A program made the translations under genes and the position numbers. Shown one piece after another: positions 1 to 6,031 of a stretch of DNA of 6,031 nt. Below the pieces are notes generated by a model that was given only the letters and a program-made list of their open reading frames with translations, had not been told where the DNA came from and did no database searches. The DNA is taken from positions 1 through 6,031 of the forward strand of contig JACMOT010000577.1 in assembly GCA_014377915.1 (NCBI GenBank), given 5' to 3'. Position 1 is the first letter of the stretch, and every line of letters begins with the position of its first letter. The stretch comes from Tardiphaga sp. Lineage in GTDB: Bacteria > Pseudomonadota > Alphaproteobacteria > Rhizobiales > Xanthobacteraceae.

Positions 1-1022
1 ACGGGCTGCGGCTCGACGCCGTGCATGCGATCCCCGAGCAGGGCGAAATCCCGATGCTGCATGAGTTGAGCCGCGAGGTCGGCAAGCTCGCCGCCGAGAC
101 CAGCCGCTGGATCCATGTGGTGCTGGAAAATGACGATAACCGCGCCGAGCTGCTCGATCCCGTCACCAACCCGTCGCGCGGCAAATATCGCGCGCAGTGG
201 AACGACGACTATCACCACGCCTGGCACGTGCTACTGACCGGCGAAGACAAGGGCTATTACAGCGACTACGCACCGCGGGCGATCGACCATGTGGTGCGCG
301 CGCTGGCGTCCGGCTTCGCCTATCAGGGCGAGGCTTCCGCGCATCGCGAGGGCGCAGCGCGCGGCGAGCCGAGCGGCGCGCTGCCGCCGACGGCCTTCGT
401 CAACTTCCTGCAGAACCATGACCAGATCGGCAACCGCGCGCTCGGCGACCGGCTGGAAGCCATCGCCAATCCGAAAGCGATCGAGGCCGCGCTGGCGATC
501 ACGTTGCTGGCGCCGATGGTGCCAATGCTGTTCATGGGCGACGAATGGGGTTCGAAGGCGCCATTCCCGTTCTTCTGCGACTTCAAGGGCGATCTCGCCG
601 AAGCGGTGCGCCAGGGCCGTAAGAAGGAATTCGCCAGTGCGTACGAAAAATACGGCGACGAGATTCCCGATCCGCTCGATGAGAAAACTTTCCACTCCGC
701 TGTGCTGGACTGGGATAATCGCCACAGCACGACCGGCGAGGCGCGGCTGACGCTGGTGCGCGAGCTACTGGGCCTGCGCAAGGATTACATCATCCCGCGC
801 CTCGCAGGCGCAAAATTCGGCTCGGCCAAGGCAAACGACGACGGCGTTCTGCAGGCGCACTGGCAGATGGGCGATGGCCTCGTCCTGCATCTGCTGGCCA
901 ACCTGTCCGACCACGGCAGCGCCGGCGAACATCATCCATGGCCGGGCACGAGGGTCTGGGGCGGCGACATTGCCGGCGTCATCGCGCCGTGGTCGGTGCG
1001 CTGGCGATTGGGAGACAAATGA
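1..1022 (+). CDS. treZ: Malto-oligosyltrehalose trehalohydrolase, 3' part (5' end outside window)
   Basis: The enzyme cleaves maltooligosyl trehalose, made by TreY, to release free trehalose in the cytoplasm (EC 3.2.1.141, GH13). The frame is open from the left edge; 339 complete codons are visible from position 3 before TGA at 1020-1022, so roughly 250 N-terminal residues of a family member of about 580-600 aa are missing. The fragment starts at GH13 region II, read as (D)GLRLDAVHAI, with the nucleophile Asp at visible residue 5 (15-17). Region III, VLENDDN, gives the general acid Glu42 (126-128). Region IV, NHDQIGNRALGDR, gives the third catalytic Asp140 (420-422). The C-terminal part, ending WSVRWRL, fits the usual beta-sandwich domain. 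The stop overlaps the treY start, so the two genes are co-transcribed and probably translationally coupled. The promoter must lie outside the window. No frameshift or missing key residue is seen. Confidence 0.95.
   Translation, partial: GLRLDAVHAIPEQGEIPMLHELSREVGKLAAETSRWIHVVLENDDNRAELLDPVTNPSRGKYRAQWNDDYHHAWHVLLTGEDKGYYSDYAPRAIDHVVRALASGFAYQGEASAHREGAARGEPSGALPPTAFVNFLQNHDQIGNRALGDRLEAIANPKAIEAALAITLLAPMVPMLFMGDEWGSKAPFPFFCDFKGDLAEAVRQGRKKEFASAYEKYGDEIPDPLDEKTFHSAVLDWDNRHSTTGEARLTLVRELLGLRKDYIIPRLAGAKFGSAKANDDGVLQAHWQMGDGLVLHLLANLSDHGSAGEHHPWPGTRVWGGDIAGVIAPWSVRWRLGDK
1010..1014 (+). promoter_or_regulatory. Ribosome binding site of treY inside the 3' end of treZ
   Basis: GGGAG (core GGAG 1011-1014) lies within the last codons of treZ. 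It is 7 nt from the ATG at 1022 but only 4 nt from the ATG at 1019. The spacing favours 1022 as the treY start. Both ATGs are in frame, so the choice changes the protein by a single Met. Confidence 0.6.
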
Positions 1023-3850
1023 TGACCGCCGCCATTCCCGTCGCCACCTATCGCGTTCAGCTCACCGGCGACTTCACTTTCGACCATGCCGCGGCGATCG
1101 TGCCCTATCTGAAGTCGCTGGGCATCACGCATCTTTATGCCTCGCCGTTCATGAAGTCGCGCGCTGGCAGCACCCATGGCTATGATGTCGTCGACCATAC
1201 CAGGCTCAATCCGGAGCTCGGCGGCGAGGAGGGTTTCGAGCGCCTCAGCGCCGCGCTGAAGGCGAACGACATCGGGCTGATCCTGGATTTCGTGCCGAAC
1301 CATGTCGGCGTACATTCCGCCGACAATCCGTGGTGGCTGAGCGTGCTGGAATGGGGACCGGCGTCGCCGCACGCGGTGTCCTTCGATATCGACTGGGACA
1401 CCCTGCCCTACCGCGCCCGCGGCGGCGTGCTGCTGCCGATCATCGGCACCTCCTACGGCCAGGCGCTGGACAGCGGCGAGATCGAACTGAAATACGACGC
1501 GGCCGAAGGCAGCTTCTCCGCGTGGTATTTCGAACATCGTCTGCCAATCGCCCCGGAGCGCTATGGCGAGATCCTGCGCACGGTCGTCAAGGAGGCCGAT
1601 GCGGCCGAGACTCCCGAGGGCAAGGCCGTGCTGGCGCTGGCGCTACGTACCAAGGGCCTGCGCCATCCGAATTTTGCCGAGGCTCCCGCCTTCAAGAAGG
1701 AACTGGCGGCCATCGTCGGCGGCGCCGGGCTGATTGCCCGGGGGCTCGACGCCTATCGGGCCGGTCCCGATCGTCTGTCTCAGATCCAGACCATGCACAA
1801 TCTGCTGGAGCGCCAGCATTACAAGCTCGGCCAGTGGCGTCTTGCCTCCAGCGAGATCAACTACCGCCGCTTCTTCGACGTCAACACGCTGGCCGGCCTG
1901 CGCGTCGAGGATGTCGGCACGTTTGACGCCATCCACAGCCTGGTGAAGCGGCTGATCTCCGAAGACAAGTTGCAGGGCATCCGGCTCGACCACATCGACG
2001 GGCTGCGCGACCCCGCGCAATATTTCCAGCGGTTGCGCCGACTGATCCGCGACGCCCAGGTCGACAAGTCAAAACCGTTCTATGTCGTGATCGAAAAGAT
2101 TCTTGGCGAGCACGAGAAGCTGGTGCAGCTCACAGGCGTGCACGGCACGACGGGCTATGAATGGCTCAATGCCATCACCCAGGTGCTGGTGGAAGAAAAG
2201 GGCCTCGGCCCGCTCGACGAGATCTGGCGACAGGTCAGCAATACCTCGCCGAAATTTGCCCCCCTGCTGATCGAGGCCAAGCGCCGCGTGCTGGAGACGC
2301 TGCTGCTCAGCGAATTTACCGTGCTGACGCGGCTCTTGGCGCGGATCGCCAGCGGGCACTATTCGACCCGCGACTTCTCCGCCGACACGCTGCGGCAGGC
2401 ATTCGAACTCTATGTGCTGCACTTCCCGGTCTATCGCACCTACATCACCGCGACGGGGCCTTCGGGTCTGGATCGCGAATTGATCGCCACCACCATCGCA
2501 AAGGCGCGTGCCGACTGGTTCGGTGCCGATGAAGGCCTGTTCGACTTCCTGCGCGACGCGCTGACGCTGGATTTGCTGAAGAGCAAGGCCGCGCACAGCA
2601 AGCCCCGGGTGCGGCGCTTTGCCCTGAAGGTGCAGCAGTTCACCGGCCCGACCATGGCGAAGTCGCTGGAGGATACCGCGTTCTACCGCTACCATCGCCT
2701 GCTGGCACTGAACGAGGTCGGAGGCGACGCGGCGGCGCAGGCAATGCCGCGCAGTACTTTCCACGACATGATGACGACGCGCGCCCGAGACTGGCCGCAT
2801 GGCATGACGTCGACCGCGACCCATGACACCAAGCGCGGCGAGGATAACCGGACGCGCATCCTGGCGCTGGCTGAACTGCCGGGCGAATGGACCACCGCCG
2901 TCAGCCGCTGGAAAATGCTCAACGCGCCGCATCTGGTCGTCGATGGCGAGATGCGCGCGCCCTCGGCCGCGTTCGAATATGCGATGTATCAGGCGTTGAT
3001 CGGTGCCTGGCCGCTTGGCGAAGGCGATCCCGATTTCCTCGCTCGCATGCAGGCCTATGCGCTGAAAGCCGCGCGTGAAGGCAAGCAGGAGACCAGCTGG
3101 CTCAACCCCAACGAATCCTACGAAAACGGCCTGCGGCTGTTTCTCGAGCGGATTCTCGACCCCCGACTATCCGCTGAATTCCTGGAATCCCTGCGGACCT
3201 TCGTCAAGCGCACCTCGCTGCTCGGAGCGCTGAATTCGCTGAGCCAGATCACGCTGAAGGCGACGATGCCCGGCGTGCCGGACTTCTATCAAGGCACCGA
3301 GTTCTGGGACTTCTCGCTGGTCGATCCCGACAACCGCCGGCCGGTGGATTTTGAAGCGCGCGCGGCCGTGCTCGCCAGCAAAGAAGTGCCGGACTGGACC
3401 GCGCTGGCGCAGCACTGGGACAATGGCCACGTCAAGCTGGCCTGGACCCGCGAACTGATCAAGCTGCGCCGCGAAATGGCCGAGCTGTTCGCGATCGGCG
3501 ACTATCAGCCACTTGAAGTGACCGGACCGCATAGCGAGCACATCATCGCTTTCGCGCGACGGCATCAGCGCGACGCGGCGATCATCGTGATCGGTCGCAG
3601 CCTGGCCCCCATGAGCGAGGGCGGTCGCGTCTGGCCGCCGTCCGTCGCTTTCGACGCCACGGTTCTGGTGCCCGGTTATACAGTCGCGGACGGCGAACAA
3701 CAGAATAGCAGCGGCGAGTTGTCAGTCGCCCGGCTGTTCAACGCGCTGCCGGTGGCGATCGTGAAGGCACGGACCGTGGCGCCGGTTAAGGGCCTTGCGG
3801 ATGTCGTGCCGACTCGCAGAAAGGTCGGTTCCCTTCCTCCGCTTCCGTAG
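1022..3850 (+). CDS. treY: Malto-oligosyltrehalose synthase
   Basis: TreY converts the terminal alpha-1,4 linkage at the reducing end of maltodextrins into an alpha,alpha-1,1 (trehalose) linkage (EC 5.4.99.15, GH13_26) and feeds TreZ. The protein is 942 aa, at the long end for the family. Seen in order: the N-terminal ATYRVQL typical of TreY; HGYDVVDH and NPELGG; region I DFVPNHVG (Asp89, Asn93, His94); region II IRLDHIDGLRDP with nucleophile Asp323; region III VIEKILGEHEKL with general acid Glu358; GTTGYEWLN; region IV TATHDTKRGEDNR with Asp602; and late conserved segments NPNESYENGL and PGVPDFYQGTEFWDFSLVDP. The catalytic set is complete. The last 25 or so residues form a basic, Pro-containing tail that I do not recognise as conserved. 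The start was chosen by Shine-Dalgarno spacing; ATG 1019 is the alternative. The frame is open upstream to 938, but that stretch is treZ coding sequence. Confidence 0.97.
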   Translation: MTAAIPVATYRVQLTGDFTFDHAAAIVPYLKSLGITHLYASPFMKSRAGSTHGYDVVDHTRLNPELGGEEGFERLSAALKANDIGLILDFVPNHVGVHSADNPWWLSVLEWGPASPHAVSFDIDWDTLPYRARGGVLLPIIGTSYGQALDSGEIELKYDAAEGSFSAWYFEHRLPIAPERYGEILRTVVKEADAAETPEGKAVLALALRTKGLRHPNFAEAPAFKKELAAIVGGAGLIARGLDAYRAGPDRLSQIQTMHNLLERQHYKLGQWRLASSEINYRRFFDVNTLAGLRVEDVGTFDAIHSLVKRLISEDKLQGIRLDHIDGLRDPAQYFQRLRRLIRDAQVDKSKPFYVVIEKILGEHEKLVQLTGVHGTTGYEWLNAITQVLVEEKGLGPLDEIWRQVSNTSPKFAPLLIEAKRRVLETLLLSEFTVLTRLLARIASGHYSTRDFSADTLRQAFELYVLHFPVYRTYITATGPSGLDRELIATTIAKARADWFGADEGLFDFLRDALTLDLLKSKAAHSKPRVRRFALKVQQFTGPTMAKSLEDTAFYRYHRLLALNEVGGDAAAQAMPRSTFHDMMTTRARDWPHGMTSTATHDTKRGEDNRTRILALAELPGEWTTAVSRWKMLNAPHLVVDGEMRAPSAAFEYAMYQALIGAWPLGEGDPDFLARMQAYALKAAREGKQETSWLNPNESYENGLRLFLERILDPRLSAEFLESLRTFVKRTSLLGALNSLSQITLKATMPGVPDFYQGTEFWDFSLVDPDNRRPVDFEARAAVLASKEVPDWTALAQHWDNGHVKLAWTRELIKLRREMAELFAIGDYQPLEVTGPHSEHIIAFARRHQRDAAIIVIGRSLAPMSEGGRVWPPSVAFDATVLVPGYTVADGEQQNSSGELSVARLFNALPVAIVKARTVAPVKGLADVVPTRRKVGSLPPLP

Positions 3851-3954
3851 CTTTGCAGAGAATTATTCTTAAATAGTTGATAGTAACGGTTGCAAACTGG
3901 ATGTTTGCGCTGCGCACTGTTTATGCTGCCACGCAACAAACCCGCGGCGCTACC
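3851..3954. other. Convergent intergenic gap between treY and the PHA-family gene
   Basis: This 104-bp gap is noticeably more AT-rich than its surroundings, especially 3860-3900. It separates two genes that end toward each other, so a shared or bidirectional terminator would be expected. The only hairpin I find is GCAAAC (3892-3897), loop TGGAT, GTTTGC (3903-3908). It has a 6-bp stem and no following T-run on either strand, so it is not a convincing intrinsic terminator. I see no gene or RNA here. Confidence 0.6.
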
Positions 3955-4266
3955 TCAGCTCTTTTTCGTCAACAACAGGCTTCCCCGCGATTTGATCGCG
4001 GCCTGTGCCACCTCGGCGAACCGTTGCAGCAGCCATGGCAGTGTTACCTCCACGGTGACGTGGTCGTCGGCAACATCGACATGTCCGCTGGCCGCCTGCC
4101 CCATCGCCCGGACGCGAAACATCATCCGGTCGCCTTCCCAGCGCTCCTCGTCGACCTTGAGCACCGGCAGATTGCTGGCAGCCTTGGTCAATCCGACCTT
4201 CAGACGGCGGCAGGCCTCCTCGCGACCAAGTCGATGCGGAATGGAAACGACAAGCGGTGTGGACAT
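3955..4266 (-). CDS. Polyhydroxyalkanoic acid system family protein (PHA_gran_rgn-like)
   Basis: This is a 103-aa soluble protein with no signal peptide or membrane segment. The layout matches what I know of the PHA_gran_rgn family (PF09650/TIGR02610): an N-terminal strand VVSIPHRLG followed by a helix (EEACRRLKVGLTKA), a central Trp in ERWEGDRMMFRVRAMG (Trp43), a Gly-centred strand pair SGHVDVADDHVTVEV, and a C-terminal LPWLLQRFAEVAQAAI helix. Family members are often encoded near polyhydroxyalkanoate granule genes, but their biochemical role is not established and no PHA gene is visible here. The ATG at 4264-4266 is supported by GAGGA 7 nt upstream. The frame stays open to 4461, but that extension (65 residues) is low-complexity, covers the promoter region of the divergent gene, and lies before the family-like start. 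The gene converges on treY and diverges from the DUF3309 gene. Confidence 0.8.
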   Translation of the reverse strand: MSTPLVVSIPHRLGREEACRRLKVGLTKAASNLPVLKVDEERWEGDRMMFRVRAMGQAASGHVDVADDHVTVEVTLPWLLQRFAEVAQAAIKSRGSLLLTKKS

Positions 4267-4273
4267 CGGGAAT

Positions 4274-4278
4274 TCCTC
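4274..4278 (-). promoter_or_regulatory. Ribosome binding site of the PHA-family gene
   Basis: The minus strand reads GAGGA, 7 nt before the ATG at 4266-4264. This selects the 103-aa form over the 168-aa open frame that would start at 4461. Confidence 0.75.
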
Positions 4279-4351
4279 AAGCTCAATGGCGGTGTGCTCA
4301 CCTGACCGACTTATGTAGTGCTTATGGAAAGCGAAAAAAGTTGTGCCCGGC

Positions 4352-4373
4352 AAAGTTTCACCGGTGGAACTTT
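4352..4373. promoter_or_regulatory. 22-bp imperfect palindrome, candidate operator overlapping the EcfG -35 box
   Basis: The left arm AAAGTTTCACC (4352-4362) and right arm GGTGGAACTTT (4363-4373) are inverted copies that agree at 10 of 11 positions, with no spacer and centred on CCGG. The one mismatch is position 4358 against 4367. The right arm contains the whole GGAAC -35 box (4366-4370). The site lies in the regulatory region shared by two divergent genes, where a dimeric regulator could sit. The symmetry is seen directly. A role as an operator is inference; no transcription factor gene is in the window. Confidence 0.5.
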
Positions 4374-4390
4374 CGCTGTGATAGCGCGTT
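4366..4390 (+). promoter_or_regulatory. EcfG-type (general stress response) promoter
   Basis: GGAAC at 4366-4370 and CGTT at 4387-4390 are separated by exactly 16 nt. This matches the GGAAC-N16/17-CGTT consensus known for the alphaproteobacterial sigma factor EcfG. The site is intergenic and points at the DUF3309 gene. A transcript starting 6-9 nt after CGTT would begin near 4396-4399 and have a leader of about 47-50 nt carrying the AGGAG ribosome site. I looked for the same pairing at the other GGAAC occurrences I noticed in the window and found no CGTT at the right distance. Activity under stress is inferred from the motif. Confidence 0.72.
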
Positions 4391-4434
4391 TTTGTCGCAT
4401 GAAGGCAGAGGAAGTGGTGCCGCCTGCCAGGCTG

Positions 4435-4439
4435 AGGAG
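4435..4439 (+). promoter_or_regulatory. Ribosome binding site of the DUF3309 gene
   Basis: AGGAG (within TGAGGAGA) stands 6 nt before the ATG at 4446. It is the strongest Shine-Dalgarno match near this gene and excludes the upstream open-frame extension that starts inside the divergent gene. Confidence 0.8.
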
Positions 4440-4445
4440 AACTAC

Positions 4446-4610
4446 ATGTCACTCGGAACAATTATTCTAATCATTCTCGTCATCGCCTTGCTCGGCGGCT
4501 TTTCAGGCGTCGGCGGCGGCCCGTTCTACGGCACCGGCTATTATGGCGGCGGCGGTCTGGGCCTGATCGTGGTGGTGCTGTTGATCCTGCTGTTGCTCGG
4601 CAAGCTGTAA
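4446..4610 (+). CDS. DUF3309 family small membrane protein
   Basis: This is a 54-aa protein of the DUF3309 type (PF11752 as I recall it), with the characteristic MSLGTI start and hydrophobic segments on both sides of a glycine-rich core. Residues 3-16 are a Leu/Ile/Val run, residues 17-39 are rich in Gly, Tyr and Phe (GGGPFYGTGYYGGGGLG), and residues 40-51 are a second aliphatic run ending in LGKL. Fifteen of 54 residues are glycine. The likely topology is a membrane hairpin or two very short membrane segments; there is no cleavable signal peptide. The family has no established function. The start is fixed by AGGAG 6 nt upstream. The gene has its own EcfG-type promoter and a strong terminator 22 nt after the stop, so it is probably monocistronic and stress-induced. 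Such small proteins are often missed by automatic gene calling. Confidence 0.87.
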   Translation: MSLGTIILIILVIALLGGFSGVGGGPFYGTGYYGGGGLGLIVVVLLILLLLGKL

Positions 4611-4631
4611 AGCTTTGCAGAAGTTTTAAAG

Positions 4632-4666
4632 ACGCGCGGTCCGAAAACGGGCCGCGCGTTTTTTTT
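4632..4666 (+). terminator. Rho-independent terminator after the DUF3309 gene
   Basis: A 12-bp stem is formed by ACGCGCGGTCCG (4632-4643) and CGGGCCGCGCGT (4648-4659), with one T-G wobble and an AAAA loop (4644-4647). It is followed by eight T residues (4659-4666). On the opposite strand the hairpin is followed only by a weak, broken T-rich stretch, so it works mainly for the plus strand, although some effect on read-through from ligD is possible. Confidence 0.93.
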
Positions 4667-4682
4667 GCGTCTGGCCTCGCTT

Positions 4683-4781
4683 TGTCATCACCCGAGAAGG
4701 CGGGTGATCCGGTCGACACAGGCGCCAATATTCATCCGTGACAGCGTGTACTGAGTCGCCCGGTCAAGCCCGGCGATGACA
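4683..4781. repeat. 99-bp palindromic intergenic repeat (MITE/REP-like)
   Basis: The element is bounded by TGTCATCACC (4683-4692) and GGCGATGACA (4772-4781), terminal inverted repeats agreeing at 9 of 10 positions. Each end carries its own hairpin. The left one is ATCACCCG (4687-4694), a 6-nt loop and CGGGTGAT (4701-4708), a perfect 8-bp stem. The right one is TCGCCCGG (4757-4764), loop TCAAG, CCCGGCGA (4770-4777), pairing 7 of 8. The middle shows nothing coding. It resembles, from memory, abundant intergenic repeats of Bradyrhizobium and Rhodopseudomonas genomes. It ends only 7 bp from the ligD stop, so its hairpins would lie in the ligD 3' untranslated RNA and may help end or stabilise that transcript. 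No target-site duplication is obvious. Confidence 0.7.
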
Positions 4782-4788
4782 GTGAGCC

Positions 4789-6031
4789 CTACGGCTTCAG
4801 CTTTTTGATCGCCGGCTTCAGCGGTGAGGCTGCCTCATCATAGCCATCCCAAGCCGTGGTTTTGTTCAGCAGCCCCGGCACCGATCGGATCGTGAACTTC
4901 TTCGGATCGAGATCGCCGCGCAATTGCGCCCAGGTCAGCGGCATCGAGACAGTGGCACCATCGCGGGCGCGCGGCGACAACACCGACACCGCGGTCGCCA
5001 TGCGGTCATTGCGCAGATAATCGAGAAAAATCTTTCCGCCGCGCAGCTTCTTCGACATGTTGATCAGATAGCGCCCGGGATCATCCTCGACCATTTGCTG
5101 GCACACACCTTGCGCGAACGCCTTGGCGGTTTTCCAGTCGACCCTGTCCCTGGCGCCAAAGGCCAGCGGCACGACAATGTGCAGGCCCTTGCCGCCGGTC
5201 GACTTGCAAAATCCTTCCAGACCCAGCGCCGTCAATCGCTCGCGCATGTCGCGGGCGGCATCCATCACCGCGCCGAATTCGACGTCTGGCGCGGGATCGA
5301 GGTCGAACACCAGCCGGCCAGGCAGTTCGGGCTGATCCGGCGCGCAGTTCCACGGGTGCACTTCCAGCCCGCCGATCTGGGCCACCGCGGCCAGGCCCTC
5401 GACACGGTCGATCTGCAGATAGGGTTTGCGATCGCCGGAGACTTTTACCAGTTCGAGCAGGTTCGAAGTGCCGGGCATGGCGTGGCGCTGGAAGAACATC
5501 TGATGGCCCTTGATACCATCCGGCGCGCGCACGATCGAACATGGCCGTCCCTTGAGATAGCCGATCATCCATTCGCCGACGGCTTCAAAATAATGCGCCA
5601 GATCGAGCTTGCTGACCGGCGTGCCGTCACCGGCATCGGGCCATAGCGCCTTGTCCGGATTCGAGATCACCACGCCCAATACAGAGGCGGCAGCACCGCT
5701 ACGCGCTGTGCGAACAGTTGCCTTCGACGCCGCCTGCCTCCCGCCGCGCTTCGGCTTCGGCTCCGCCAGTTCGGTCTTGCGCGGCGTCTCGGCTTCGACC
5801 TCGTTGGCCGGCTTGTCCTGCCGCAGCCCCTTGAACGAGGCCTGCCGCACCATGCCGGCGCCGGTAAAGCCGGCGAACTCGATCTCAGCCACCAAGTCCG
5901 GCTTCAGCCAATGCACCTCGCGACTGCCAGGCGGCGTCTCCTTGCCGCCGAACGGGCTGGTCCTGGCCGCCGCCGCCTTCAGCGCCGGCATGATGGCCTT
6001 GACCTTGTCCTGGCCGAAGCCGGTGCCGACG
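4789..6031 (-). CDS. ligD: ATP-dependent DNA ligase D, C-terminal part (ligase OB-fold end plus polymerase domain)
   Basis: LigD repairs double-strand breaks with Ku in bacterial non-homologous end joining. The frame is open to the right edge (413 complete codons visible), so the ligase nucleotidyltransferase domain with its catalytic Lys, and any phosphoesterase domain, lie outside. Visible residues 1-73 are the end of the ligase OB-fold: [19 protein letters not shown] and motif-VI-like SFKGLRQDK. Residues 74-117 form a charged Glu/Lys/Ala/Arg linker. From about 118 to the end is the primase-like polymerase domain: [15 protein letters not shown] with metal-binding Asp243 and Asp245, STGGKGLH (277-284), FLDYLRN with third acid Asp337, SMPLTWAQL and FTIRSVP. 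All polymerase catalytic residues appear present. The LIG-then-POL order is the arrangement I know from rhizobial and pseudomonad LigD. No Ku gene is in the window. The stop TAG is at 4791-4789. Confidence 0.96.
   Translation of the reverse strand, partial: VGTGFGQDKVKAIMPALKAAAARTSPFGGKETPPGSREVHWLKPDLVAEIEFAGFTGAGMVRQASFKGLRQDKPANEVEAETPRKTELAEPKPKRGGRQAASKATVRTARSGAAASVLGVVISNPDKALWPDAGDGTPVSKLDLAHYFEAVGEWMIGYLKGRPCSIVRAPDGIKGHQMFFQRHAMPGTSNLLELVKVSGDRKPYLQIDRVEGLAAVAQIGGLEVHPWNCAPDQPELPGRLVFDLDPAPDVEFGAVMDAARDMRERLTALGLEGFCKSTGGKGLHIVVPLAFGARDRVDWKTAKAFAQGVCQQMVEDDPGRYLINMSKKLRGGKIFLDYLRNDRMATAVSVLSPRARDGATVSMPLTWAQLRGDLDPKKFTIRSVPGLLNKTTAWDGYDEAASPLKPAIKKLKP

Noticed and set aside
938..1018. 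Upstream extension of treY to 938
   Set aside because: It overlaps treZ coding sequence in another frame and adds an Arg/Gly/His-rich stretch before the typical TreY N-terminus.
2069..2932. 287-codon open frame on the minus strand
   Set aside because: It is antisense to a conserved part of treY; its Arg/Gln/His-rich composition is typical of the complement of GC-rich coding sequence, and it has no recognisable domain.
3827..3831. Minus-strand GGAAC near the 3' end of treY
   Set aside because: No CGTT at the required spacing, and it points into treY antisense.
3892..3908. Hairpin GCAAAC/GTTTGC as a treY terminator
   Set aside because: The stem is only 6 bp and is not followed by a T-run on either strand.
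3877..4318. Two overlapping 142-codon plus-strand frames
   Set aside because: They cover the complement of the PHA-family gene, which has a ribosome site and family-like sequence; neither plus-strand frame has recognisable features.
4455..4459. Second GGAAC, at codons 4-5 of the DUF3309 gene
   Set aside because: No CGTT follows at 16 or 17 nt; it is coding sequence for the conserved start of the protein.
4267..4461. N-terminal extension of the PHA-family gene to an ATG at 4461
   Set aside because: It would cover the divergent promoter and the DUF3309 start, lacks family resemblance, and the internal ATG has a good GAGGA site.
4924..5646. 240-codon plus-strand open frame
   Set aside because: It runs antisense to the LigD polymerase domain, whose motifs are intact. 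The His/Arg/Gln-rich translation is a mirror product.

Overview
The window looks like chromosomal DNA from a high-GC alphaproteobacterium, most likely Bradyrhizobium, Rhodopseudomonas or a close relative (Nitrobacteraceae). The reasons are codon use dominated by G/C third positions, a treZ-treY trehalose operon, a LIG-POL type LigD, a DUF3309 mini-protein, a GGAAC-N16-CGTT promoter of the EcfG (general stress response) type, and a palindromic intergenic repeat of a kind I recall from that family. The assignment is inference; no marker gene for species is present.

Left part (1-3850, plus strand): the 3' part of treZ (malto-oligosyltrehalose trehalohydrolase) runs in from the left edge and overlaps the start of a complete treY (malto-oligosyltrehalose synthase). 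TreY isomerises the reducing-end linkage of an alpha-1,4-glucan to a trehalose linkage, and TreZ then releases trehalose. Both keep their GH13 catalytic residues.

Middle (3851-4666): a 104-bp gap separates treY from a convergent small gene of the polyhydroxyalkanoic acid system family (PHA_gran_rgn). A 179-bp region separates that gene from a divergent 54-aa DUF3309 membrane mini-protein. This divergent region holds the most notable regulatory structure here: an EcfG-type promoter aimed at the DUF3309 gene, whose -35 box lies inside a near-perfect 22-bp palindrome. The mini-gene ends at a strong intrinsic terminator, so it looks like a self-contained stress-inducible unit.

Right part (4667-6031): a 99-bp palindromic repeat with 10-bp terminal inverted repeats, then the 3' end of ligD on the minus strand (end of the ligase OB-fold, a linker, and a complete primase/polymerase domain), running off the right edge.

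Trehalose synthesis, a candidate EcfG-controlled gene and non-homologous end-joining repair all fit tolerance of drying and general stress, but they lie in separate transcription units and that theme is only inference. I see no CRISPR, tRNA, rRNA, phage or insertion-sequence gene, and no clearly new multi-gene system.
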